Positions 8,618 through 14,821 of a DNA stretch of 16,286 bases are shown in pieces. This stretch comes from a bacterium. GTDB taxonomy: Bacteria; Bacillota; Bacilli; Lactobacillales; Streptococcaceae. Numbering within the stretch: position 1 is the first letter of the stretch; every line of letters begins with the position of its first letter. Made by a program: the position numbers and the translations under genes. Under the pieces are notes generated by a model, which made no database searches, had not been told where the DNA came from, and saw only the letters and a list, made by a program, of their open reading frames with translations. The stretch spans positions 1-16,286 of the forward strand of contig CAJNBS010000026.1 of NCBI GenBank assembly GCA_905221065.1, written 5' to 3'.

Positions 8618-10663
8618 ATGGTTCAAAAAATTGACTTCCATCTTCATACTATTGCAAGCATAAAAGATTCTGATTTCATATTTTCATTAGATTGGTTGAG
8701 AAATTATGTTGAGGAAATGGAATTAGATGCGATAGCAATAACAAATCATGACTTATTTGATAAAGAAAATTTTGAAGAAATTACAGTAGCCTTAGACAAG
8801 GTTAAAGTTTACCCTGGAATTGAGCTTACCTTAGATGTTGGACATGTAAATATAGTCTTTCCTATAGACTGCATTGATGAACTATTAACTTTTTCAGATT
8901 GGTTATCTCAGATTCATCAGACCCAGTCGGATAGTATAACTTGTGAACAGTTATGTGACCAATTGCCTTGTTGGGAAAAAGGTATTTACATATTTGAACT
9001 TGGGAAGAGCAAAGGAATAAAAAAAGTACCAGGCGTATTAAGTAGTGTTGTGCATGTTGGTGGTGTGCCTAACCAACTAAGATTCAATATTGCTCATAAT
9101 AATCCTGATAGTTTAGTTCCTTGTCTATTTAGTGACGCTCACGCTACAGATAATGATACAGATAACCGAAATGATATTCAAAAATTGCGAAATAAACAAA
9201 CCTATCTACAAATTGATTCATGTGAGTGGGAGGATATAAAAAGATGTTTGTATGATAGGAATAAAGTAAGCATAAATAAGGACAACCTGCAAGATGTCAT
9301 TAACATTAACGGAGTAAATATTTCTTCAGGGCTTAACTTAGTAGTAGGAAAACGTGGAACTGGAAAAACTCATTTTTTGAATAAGATAAAAGAAGAGTAC
9401 AGCGAAGATGAGTACTATGAAATAAAGCAATTTGAAACTGCTCGAGCTGATGAATATATTGAGAAACAAAGAAAAGAACAAGGTTTATCAGCTCTACATT
9501 TTTGGCAAGGAAAATACAAAAATCAATTTTTAAAGATTAAAAATTATTTAAATAATAACGAAACTGAACAAGAAAATATTGAATGTTTTTTGAACGATGT
9601 CAAAAGATTTGCTAATGAAATGGCTAGGAGTGAATCAAGTCAAAAATATTTACTATTTAAGGAGACTGAATTTGAATTTTCCAGCATAGAGTATATAGAA
9701 ACTGCACTTTCAAATATTAAAGGAGTTATTGAAAAAGATGAAATATGGAAACTGTTGTCAAATAGTGTTCAAAAGAAAAATAATTTTGTTGATGTTTATT
9801 TAGAACTTAGAAACTTATACATAGAATTTAGAAAGGATAATGAGATTAAGAAAAAAGTTAATAAAATAATGACAGAGGTTAAATCTACTGTTACAGCCCG
9901 AACAGGAATTTCAAATGTTCAAGAATGTAGTATTAACAAAATAATTCACAGACAACAATTGGAGAAAAAAATCAATGAATTTTTAAATAGTATTGTCACT
10001 AAGAGTCCACAAAAAAACGAACGCCTACACGGCTATCAAATACAAGTTAATTTAGTTCCTTATGAATCTGCTAGTCAGTTTCAAAAAGAAATTGGAACGA
10101 AAGAAGCTGTCAATAATGATTTAATGGAAGCTTATAAAAACAAAGATTTTATTACTTTTTTAAATAATTTGAAGCGTAAAAATTTTTACAATGAAGCAAA
10201 TTTCGCAGAATATTTAGTTCGTAAAGAAGTTAAACTTCTTGACTCAGATGGAGTCCCCGCTTCAGGTGGCCAAGCTGTAGGGTTCGCCTTGATGTTGAGA
10301 TTAAATGAAGCTAAAAATAAGCCGATTATACTAATAGATGAGCCAGAATCCTCTCTGGATAATGCTTATATAAAAACTGAGTTGAATACTGAATTAAAAC
10401 AACTTGCGAGAAATAGCATGGTTGTAGTCATAACACATAATTCTACATTAGGAACACTACTAGAGCCAGATTATTTGATTGTAACTTCAAAAGACAATAA
10501 CGGAAATTATTCTATTATGTCAGGGGAATTCAGTTCTAGTAAAATAAAAGATTCTATCAATGGTCTCGAAGAAAAAAGTCATGATAAATTTATTGAAGCG
10601 ATGGAGTCGGGGATAGATTCTTACACTAAGAAGGGAGAAATATATGCAAATCTTAATAGTTGA
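8618..10663 (+). CDS. PHP-domain/ABC-type ATPase, probable phage-defence protein (Ppl/TrlF-like)
   Basis: This 681-residue protein joins two enzyme modules. Residues 1 to about 180 are a PHP phosphoesterase with a nearly complete metal-ligand set: HLH (8-10), NHD (43-45), GIE (67-69), H76 and SDAH (172-175). Residues 238-640 are an ABC/SMC-type ATPase with Walker A GKRGTGKT (244-251), a helical insert of nearly 300 residues, signature SGGQ (549-552), Walker B ILIDEPESSLD (D574, E575) and switch histidine H607. A nucleic-acid-sensing ATPase switching a nuclease-like PHP is the natural inference. The antiphage protein Ppl and TrlF-family ATPases share this layout, but I cannot confirm orthology. 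AGGAG (8604-8608) is 9 bases before the ATG. Base composition is much more A+T-rich than polC: the row at 9541 has 12 G+C in 60, against 31 in 60 at 7861. This suggests transfer. Confidence 0.8.
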   Translation: MVQKIDFHLHTIASIKDSDFIFSLDWLRNYVEEMELDAIAITNHDLFDKENFEEITVALDKVKVYPGIELTLDVGHVNIVFPIDCIDELLTFSDWLSQIHQTQSDSITCEQLCDQLPCWEKGIYIFELGKSKGIKKVPGVLSSVVHVGGVPNQLRFNIAHNNPDSLVPCLFSDAHATDNDTDNRNDIQKLRNKQTYLQIDSCEWEDIKRCLYDRNKVSINKDNLQDVININGVNISSGLNLVVGKRGTGKTHFLNKIKEEYSEDEYYEIKQFETARADEYIEKQRKEQGLSALHFWQGKYKNQFLKIKNYLNNNETEQENIECFLNDVKRFANEMARSESSQKYLLFKETEFEFSSIEYIETALSNIKGVIEKDEIWKLLSNSVQKKNNFVDVYLELRNLYIEFRKDNEIKKKVNKIMTEVKSTVTARTGISNVQECSINKIIHRQQLEKKINEFLNSIVTKSPQKNERLHGYQIQVNLVPYESASQFQKEIGTKEAVNNDLMEAYKNKDFITFLNNLKRKNFYNEANFAEYLVRKEVKLLDSDGVPASGGQAVGFALMLRLNEAKNKPIILIDEPESSLDNAYIKTELNTELKQLARNSMVVVITHNSTLGTLLEPDYLIVTSKDNNGNYSIMSGEFSSSKIKDSINGLEEKSHDKFIEAMESGIDSYTKKGEIYANLNS

Positions 10664-10928
10664 TACAGAGTGTCATTTTTTGATAGACAACAATAGGATA
10701 AAACCTGAAGACCTATCTAAGGACCATTTATTAAAATTATTCAATGAAATTTATCAATTAGAAGACATTAATGTAATACAAATTCCTCGAGAAGATGAGA
10801 TTAATAACATCAAAAATCCCGTAGAAAAAGAAATTGTTAATCAAATTATCCAAAAAGTAATAGAATTTGTTAATAACCTAGGGCAAATAAAGCAAGATAT
10901 AGAGTCATCATTTCCATGCCTTGATTAA
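10644..10928 (+). CDS. Small protein of unknown function, coupled to the PHP-ATPase
   Basis: I do not recognise this 94-residue protein. It begins MQILIVDTECHFLIDNN. A short hydrophobic strand opens it, and the rest is mostly polar and probably helical, rich in Asn, Ile, Lys and Glu. There is no signal peptide or membrane segment. It overlaps the end of the ATPase gene by 20 bases, with GGGAG (10633-10637) placed 6 bases before its ATG, so translation is probably coupled. Its A+T-rich composition matches the ATPase gene, which suggests both arrived together. It may be a regulator, adaptor or effector of the ATPase. It stops at TAA 10926-10928, and the nuclease remnant downstream continues in the same frame, so a longer ancestral protein broken by that stop is an alternative reading. 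Confidence 0.6.
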   Translation: MQILIVDTECHFLIDNNRIKPEDLSKDHLLKLFNEIYQLEDINVIQIPREDEINNIKNPVEKEIVNQIIQKVIEFVNNLGQIKQDIESSFPCLD

Positions 10929-11615
10929 AAAGATACATTTTCAGATAATGTTGTTAATCAAAACATTATCCTCCTCCAATCCATGTTTGCTGTGACCTTT
11001 ACAGCCAATCGTGATAGTCGTTGGTTATATGAAATCTTGCAATTCCTGTTTAACCATATTGAAGAGTTAAATCAAACAGAATTTGCTAGTCTGTTTAAGG
11101 ATTTTCTTGAAAAAATGGCAGTGAGATATGCTGAGGAAAGATTGTTTACTGAAGATAAAAGTATCAAAAAATATGGTGCAATTCCTGTTTATGCTTTTAA
11201 CTTTGTAGATTATGTTTTATGGAAAAATCGTGCCGAATTAGAGAAAGAGTACAAGGATATTAATTTTGATCATTTCAAATTTGCCTATCGCCGTTCCATA
11301 GAGCATTGGTATCCTCAGAATCCAAATGGACATGATGGAGAGAGCCAATTACCTGCTGAGTTTTTACATTCTTTTGGCAATCTTTGTATCATTACAGATA
11401 GTCAGAATTCGAAGTTTGGAAATTTAGTTCCGAGTGCAAAATATAATCAATGGCAAGATATATTTTATCGTCAAAGTTTAAAATTACAGATGATGGCAGA
11501 GATAACTTCTAAAAAAGATTCTGGTTGGGGTCCGAAACAAATAATAGAACTGGAAAAGGAAATTTTGACTAGGGTAAATGATTTTATAGAAAATAAGTCA
11601 TCAGAGCAACGATAA
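10929..11615 (+). pseudogene. 3' remnant of a DUF262/DUF1524 (GmrSD-like HNH) gene
   Basis: The frame is open from directly after the TAA at 10926 to the stop at 11613. The first ATG is at 10983, giving 210 residues, but family-like sequence begins before it (NVVNQNIILLQSMFAVTFTANRDSRWLYEIL), so that ATG is probably internal. The C-terminal part shows the DUF1524 HNH pattern SIEHWYPQ followed by FLHSFGNLCIITDSQNSKFGN. In GmrSD-type proteins DUF1524 follows an N-terminal DUF262 nucleotide-dependent domain and the pair restricts modified phage DNA. DUF262, with its YQR-type motif, is missing here. No ribosome binding site is convincing before 10983. The fragment is less A+T-rich than the two genes before it. 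Most likely it is a truncated, inactive leftover of an older resident gene. Confidence 0.65.
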
Positions 11616-11629
11616 TCATCTATTTAAAG

Positions 11630-11672
11630 AGGCTAATGTATATCCAATAGCTTTACATTAGCCTTCTTTTTT
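11630..11672 (+). terminator. Rho-independent terminator after the nuclease remnant
   Basis: AGGCTAATGTA (11630-11640) and TACATTAGCCT (11654-11664) form a perfect 11-base stem with a 13-base loop, followed by a T-rich run. It closes the accessory transcript. Confidence 0.85.
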
Positions 11673-11680
11673 GTTAAAAT
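11652..11680 (+). promoter_or_regulatory. Promoter of the dinJ-yafQ operon
   Basis: TTTACA (11652-11657) serves as -35 and TAAAAT (11675-11680), preceded by TG at 11672, as extended -10, with a 17-base spacer. The -35 lies inside the descending arm of the upstream terminator. Confidence 0.6.
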
Positions 11681-11704
11681 AATAGATAGAAAGAGGGTGA
11701 GAGT

Positions 11705-11968
11705 ATGTCAAAGACGAGTATGAGCATCCGTTTGGATAGTGAGGTTAAGGAGCAGGCCCAACAGGTGTTTAATAACCTGGGAATGGATATGACAACAGCT
11801 ATCAATATTTTTCTTCGTCAGGCCATTCAATATCAGGGTTTACCTTTCGATGTCAGACTAGACGAGAATCGGAAATTGCTTGAGGTATTAACGGATTTAG
11901 ACCAAAATCGTAATATGAGCCAGTCTTTTGAATCAGTCTCAGACTTGATGGAGGACTTACGAGTTTAA
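11705..11968 (+). CDS. dinJ: RelB/DinJ-family antitoxin
   Basis: This 87-residue protein is a type II antitoxin. It should bind and silence the YafQ-type RNase encoded next to it and, as a ribbon-helix-helix dimer, repress its own promoter. Residues 3-12 (KTSMSIRLDS) form the DNA-contacting strand, followed by the helix VKEQAQQVFNNLGMDMTTAINIFLRQAI, a typical DinJ pattern. The C-terminal half (SQSFESVSDLMEDLRV) would contact the toxin. A purine-rich ribosome binding site (AGAGGGTGAG) precedes the ATG. The stop is TAA at 11966, and the toxin reading frame runs directly on in another frame. Confidence 0.88.
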   Translation: MSKTSMSIRLDSEVKEQAQQVFNNLGMDMTTAINIFLRQAIQYQGLPFDVRLDENRKLLEVLTDLDQNRNMSQSFESVSDLMEDLRV

Positions 11969-12005
11969 GATTCGTTACCATAAACAGTTTAAAAAAGATT
12001 TTAAG

Positions 12006-12239
12006 TTGGCTATGAAGCGTGGTTTGAGGGCAGAATTATTAGAAGAAGTTTTAAATTTTCTTGTTCAAGAAAAAGAACTTCCTGCTATATATCGTGATCA
12101 TCAATTGACGGCATCTAAGCATTTTCAAGGAGTTCGTGAATGCCATATCCAACCAGATTGGCTTTTGGTCTATAAAGTAGACAAGGAAGAATTTCTTTTA
12201 AACTTGCTTAGGACAGGCAGTCATAGTGATTTGTTTTAA
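12006..12239 (+). CDS. yafQ: YafQ-family mRNA interferase toxin, start codon apparently lost
   Basis: YafQ toxins cleave mRNA on the ribosome. The frame carries the expected C-terminal features: YRDHQL, ECHIQPDWLLVYK and RTGSHSDLF, so the histidine, aspartate and tryptophan positions of the family active site are present. The family's N-terminal strand and helix are also encoded upstream, as KIRYHKQFKKDFKLAMKRG from 11967, but that stretch has no ATG, GTG or TTG before TTG at 12006. The frame is closed by TGA at 11946. The coordinates given start at this TTG, which has no ribosome binding site and would remove about the first 14 residues of the homologous sequence. GGAGG at 11950-11954 points to a lost start near 11964. 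The toxin may therefore be silent, or started at a rare codon such as ATT (11970). Confidence 0.75.
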   Translation: MAMKRGLRAELLEEVLNFLVQEKELPAIYRDHQLTASKHFQGVRECHIQPDWLLVYKVDKEEFLLNLLRTGSHSDLF

Positions 12240-12259
12240 TAAATTTTAAGGGGGCTCTC

Positions 12260-12412
12260 ATGAAACTAAGAATATTCGCAGAAGATAAGCCGGCTGAGAA
12301 GGTATTTGAATATCAATTAGAACTTGCTGATCAGACAATTATCCTATCAACAGCGCTCTTGTCGAGTGCCATTGCTTTAGCAGGAATCTTTTCTGCTTTG
12401 AAAGAAAAATAA
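12260..12412 (+). CDS. 50-residue predicted single-pass membrane protein
   Basis: This short ORF encodes 50 residues, from MKLRIFAEDKPAEKVFEYQL to AGIFSALKEK. The N-terminal half is charged. Residues 27-46 (IILSTALLSSAIALAGIFSA) are hydrophobic enough for one membrane helix, and a short lysine-rich tail follows. AAGGGGG (12248-12254) provides a good ribosome binding site 5 bases before the ATG. It lies 20 bases after the toxin stop and 21 bases before pepS with no terminator, so it is probably cotranscribed with them. I do not know its function. The strong ribosome binding site argues that it is real. Confidence 0.6.
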   Translation: MKLRIFAEDKPAEKVFEYQLELADQTIILSTALLSSAIALAGIFSALKEK

Positions 12413-12433
12413 AAATAGAAAAGAGAAAACAAC

Positions 12434-13675
12434 ATGGTTTTACCAAATTTTAAAGAAAATCTAGAAAAGTATGCGAAATTATTGGTTGCGAATGGAATTA
12501 ACGTGCAGCCTGGTCACACTTTGGCTCTCTCAATCGATGTGGAGCAACGCGAGTTGGCTCATTTAATCGTGAAAGAAGCTTATGCTTTGGGTGCACATGA
12601 GGTTATCGTTCAGTGGACAGATGATGTGATCAACCGTGAGAAATTCCTCCACGCGCCGATGGAGCGTCTGGACAATGTGCCAGAATACAAGATTGCTGAG
12701 ATGAACTATCTCTTGGAGAATAAGGCTAGCCGTCTTGGGGTTCGTTCTTCTGACCCAGGTGCCTTGAATGGAGTGGACGCTGACAAGCTTTCCGCTTCTG
12801 CTAAAGCTATGGGACTTGCCATGAAGCCAATGCGTATCGCAACGCAATCTAACAAAGTTAGCTGGACTGTAGCAGCCGCTGCTGGACTTGAATGGGCTAA
12901 AAAAGTCTTTCCAAATGCTGCGAGCGATGAAGAAGCAGTCGATCTTCTTTGGGACCAAATCTTCAAAACTTGCCGTGTCTATGAAGAAGATCCTGTTAAG
13001 GCTTGGGAAGAACACGCTGCCATTCTTAAGAGCAAGGCAGATATGCTTAATAAAGAGCAATTTTCAGCCCTTCACTACACAGCGCCAGGAACAAATTTGA
13101 CACTTGGTTTGCCGAAAAACCATGTTTGGGAATCAGCTGGTGCTATCAATGCACAGGGCGAAGGATTCTTGCCAAATATGCCGACAGAGGAAGTCTTCAC
13201 AGCGCCTGACTTCCGTCGCGCAGATGGTTATGTCACTTCTACAAAACCACTTAGCTACAATGGAAATATCATCGAAGGAATTAAAGTAACCTTTAAAGAC
13301 GGACAAATCGTTGACATCACTGCTGAGAAGGGTGATCAGGTCATGAAAGACCTTGTCTTTGAAAATGCGGGTGCGCGTGCCTTGGGTGAATGTGCCTTGG
13401 TACCAGATCCAAGCCCAATTTCTCAGTCAGGCATTACCTTCTTCAACACCCTTTTTGATGAAAATGCTTCAAACCACTTGGCCATCGGTGCAGCCTATGC
13501 GACTAGCGTTGTTGGGGGAGCAGAGATGAGCGAAGAAGAGGTTGAAGCTGCTGGCCTTAACCGTTCAGATGTTCACGTGGACTTTATGATTGGTTCTAAT
13601 CAGATGGATATCGATGGGATCCGTGAGGATGGAACACGTGTGCCTCTCTTCCGTAACGGAGATTGGGCAAATTAA
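12434..13675 (+). CDS. pepS: Aminopeptidase PepS (M29 family)
   Basis: This 413-residue enzyme is a metallo-aminopeptidase of family M29 that removes N-terminal residues from peptides in the cytoplasm, part of peptide use in lactic acid bacteria and streptococci. The length is normal. The metal-binding residues of the family are in place: E253 (TEEVFTAPD), E319 (ALGECALVP), H348 (NASNHLAIG), and H381 and D383 (DVHVDFMIG). The N-terminal NGINVQPGHTLALSIDVEQRELA segment is also typical. The ribosome binding site is modest (AAGAGAAAA). No promoter is visible right before it, so it may depend on the upstream dinJ promoter or one inside the small ORF. It is followed after 9 bases by the GlsB-like gene. 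Confidence 0.93.
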   Translation: MVLPNFKENLEKYAKLLVANGINVQPGHTLALSIDVEQRELAHLIVKEAYALGAHEVIVQWTDDVINREKFLHAPMERLDNVPEYKIAEMNYLLENKASRLGVRSSDPGALNGVDADKLSASAKAMGLAMKPMRIATQSNKVSWTVAAAAGLEWAKKVFPNAASDEEAVDLLWDQIFKTCRVYEEDPVKAWEEHAAILKSKADMLNKEQFSALHYTAPGTNLTLGLPKNHVWESAGAINAQGEGFLPNMPTEEVFTAPDFRRADGYVTSTKPLSYNGNIIEGIKVTFKDGQIVDITAEKGDQVMKDLVFENAGARALGECALVPDPSPISQSGITFFNTLFDENASNHLAIGAAYATSVVGGAEMSEEEVEAAGLNRSDVHVDFMIGSNQMDIDGIREDGTRVPLFRNGDWAN

Positions 13676-13684
13676 GGAGCCAAG

Positions 13685-13915
13685 ATGATAGGAAGTATGT
13701 TTGTTGGTCTCCTAGTGGGACTCTTGGCAGGTGCTTTGACCAATCGTGGAGAACGCATGGGATGCTTTGGAAAAATGTTTCTGGGCTGGATTGGTGCTTT
13801 TCTAGGTCACTTGCTTTTTGGAACTTGGGGGCCAGTTTTGTCAGGAACAGCTATTATTCCAGCGATTTTAGGTTCTATGATTGTCTTAGCAATTTTTTGG
13901 AGACGAGGAAGTTAA
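13685..13915 (+). CDS. GlsB/YeaQ/YmgE-family membrane protein
   Basis: This 76-residue, very hydrophobic protein belongs to the small GlsB/YeaQ/YmgE (transglycosylase-associated) family, often linked to envelope or general stress, with no proven enzymatic activity. Three membrane segments can be seen, at about 3-19 (Gly-rich, GLLVGLLAGAL), 29-46 (FLGWIGAFLGHLLFG) and 53-71. The first two are joined by a short polar loop (TNRGERMGCFGK), and the protein ends in RRGS. AGGAG overlaps the pepS stop, so it is translated from the pepS transcript. A longer ORF in another frame over the same bases is a shadow. Confidence 0.8.
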   Translation: MIGSMFVGLLVGLLAGALTNRGERMGCFGKMFLGWIGAFLGHLLFGTWGPVLSGTAIIPAILGSMIVLAIFWRRGS

Positions 13916-13933
13916 TTTCCTAAATCTAAAACG

Positions 13934-13967
13934 AAAAGGAGGTTGGTTATTGAGACGGCCTCCTTTT
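13934..13967 (+). terminator. Probable terminator of the pepS transcript
   Basis: AAAAGGAGG (13934-13942) pairs with CCTCCTTTT (13959-13967), and two more wobble pairs extend the stem. The T-run is within the stem on the plus strand, while a better T-rich tail lies on the minus strand. It may work in both directions. Confidence 0.6.
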
Positions 13968-13972
13968 GAGTA

Positions 13973-13981
13973 TGATATAAT
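13973..13981 (+). promoter_or_regulatory. Extended -10 promoter of rsuA
   Basis: TGATATAAT (13973-13981) is a perfect extended -10. Only six bases separate it from the rsuA ATG, so transcription would begin at or next to the start codon. No well-spaced -35 is visible. Confidence 0.65.
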
Positions 13982-13987
13982 AGTTCT

Positions 13988-14710
13988 ATGAGATTAGATA
14001 AATTTTTAGTTGCCTGCGCTGTGGGGAGCCGGACTGAGGTCAAAAACTTGCTCAAGGCTGGGAGCGTGATGGTAAATGGTAAAAAAGAAAAATCAGCTAA
14101 ATTGCAGATTGATGAAAAAATAGATGAGATTCGCTTTGACGGGCAAGTGCTGGAGTATGAAGAGTTTGTCTACTACATGATGAACAAGCCCCAAGGAGTT
14201 ATTTCAGCGACAGAGGATTCCAAGCACAGAACCGTGTTGGACTTGCTGGACGATATTGCTCGGAGCAAGGAAGTTTTCCCAGTAGGACGCTTGGATATTG
14301 ACACGCATGGACTCCTGCTCCTGACCAATGATGGTCAGCTGGCTCATGCTCTTCTTTCACCCAAGCGTCATGTGGACAAGACTTATCTGGCACAGGTTAA
14401 GGGAATCATGACCCAAGAAGACGTAGAGACATTTGCTAAGGGCATTCCTCTCAAAGACTTTACCTGTCAGCCTGCTAGACTGGAGATTATTTCTATAAAT
14501 ACAGAAAAGAATCAAAGCCGAATCCGTGTGACCATTGCAGAAGGGAAGTTTCATCAGGTCAAGCGTATGGTGGCTTACTGTGGCAAGGAAATAGTGGACC
14601 TACAGCGTTTGACTATGGGAACTTTAGTTTTGGATGAGAATTTACAAAGAGGAGAATGGCGTCGCTTGACCAAGGAAGAATTAGAAGTTCTCCGTGCTAG
14701 TATTGCTTAA
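13988..14710 (+). CDS. rsuA: RsuA-family 16S rRNA pseudouridine synthase
   Basis: This 240-residue enzyme converts a uridine of small-subunit rRNA to pseudouridine. E. coli RsuA modifies U516 of 16S rRNA, and the same target is inferred here. An S4 RNA-binding domain occupies residues 1 to about 45 (MRLDKFLVACAVGSRTEVKNLL). The catalytic domain has MMNKPQGVIS, then FPVGRLDIDTHGLLLLTNDG with the catalytic Asp103, and GKFHQVKRM near the end. The start is fixed by the S4 domain, which begins at residue 1, and by an in-frame stop just upstream. There is no ribosome binding site in position, and the promoter abuts the ATG. The message is therefore probably leaderless. Confidence 0.9.
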   Translation: MRLDKFLVACAVGSRTEVKNLLKAGSVMVNGKKEKSAKLQIDEKIDEIRFDGQVLEYEEFVYYMMNKPQGVISATEDSKHRTVLDLLDDIARSKEVFPVGRLDIDTHGLLLLTNDGQLAHALLSPKRHVDKTYLAQVKGIMTQEDVETFAKGIPLKDFTCQPARLEIISINTEKNQSRIRVTIAEGKFHQVKRMVAYCGKEIVDLQRLTMGTLVLDENLQRGEWRRLTKEELEVLRASIA

Positions 14711-14726
14711 TTGGGTTTATGTTAGA

Positions 14727-14756
14727 AAAAGGTGAGGAAGAATATCCTTGCCTTTT
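14727..14756 (+). terminator. Probable terminator of rsuA
   Basis: AAAAGGTGAGGA (14727-14738) pairs with TCCTTGCCTTTT (14745-14756) with two wobble pairs and a 6-base loop. T-rich sequence follows. Confidence 0.6.
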
Positions 14757-14767
14757 ATGTTTTTCAG

Positions 14768-14795
14768 TTGCTTACTTTGTGAAAAGAGTTATAAT
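14768..14795 (+). promoter_or_regulatory. Promoter of pepC
   Basis: TTGCTT (14768-14773) and TATAAT (14790-14795) are spaced by 16 bases. The start codon is 26 bases further on, behind a perfect AAAGGAGG ribosome binding site. Confidence 0.7.
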
Positions 14796-14821
14796 AGACT
14801 GTAGAATAAAAGGAGGAATCT

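Noticed and set aside
5156..10663. Functional link between the PolC PHP domain and the neighbouring PHP-ATPase
   Set aside because: PHP domains are common, and the two genes differ strongly in composition. Adjacency is best explained by an insertion site after polC.
11955..11972. Programmed +1 frameshift joining antitoxin and toxin at GTT-TAA
   Set aside because: The toxin frame is +1 relative to the antitoxin, but the site is a poor slip site, there is no stimulatory structure, and type II pairs are normally separate proteins.
12563..13060. Minus-strand ORF of 165 residues inside pepS
   Set aside because: It is antisense to pepS, whose M29 metal ligands fix the real frame.
13663..13923. 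86-residue ORF in another frame over the GlsB-like gene
   Set aside because: It starts inside the pepS end without a ribosome binding site. The alternative frame gives a clear three-helix GlsB-type protein with AGGAG.
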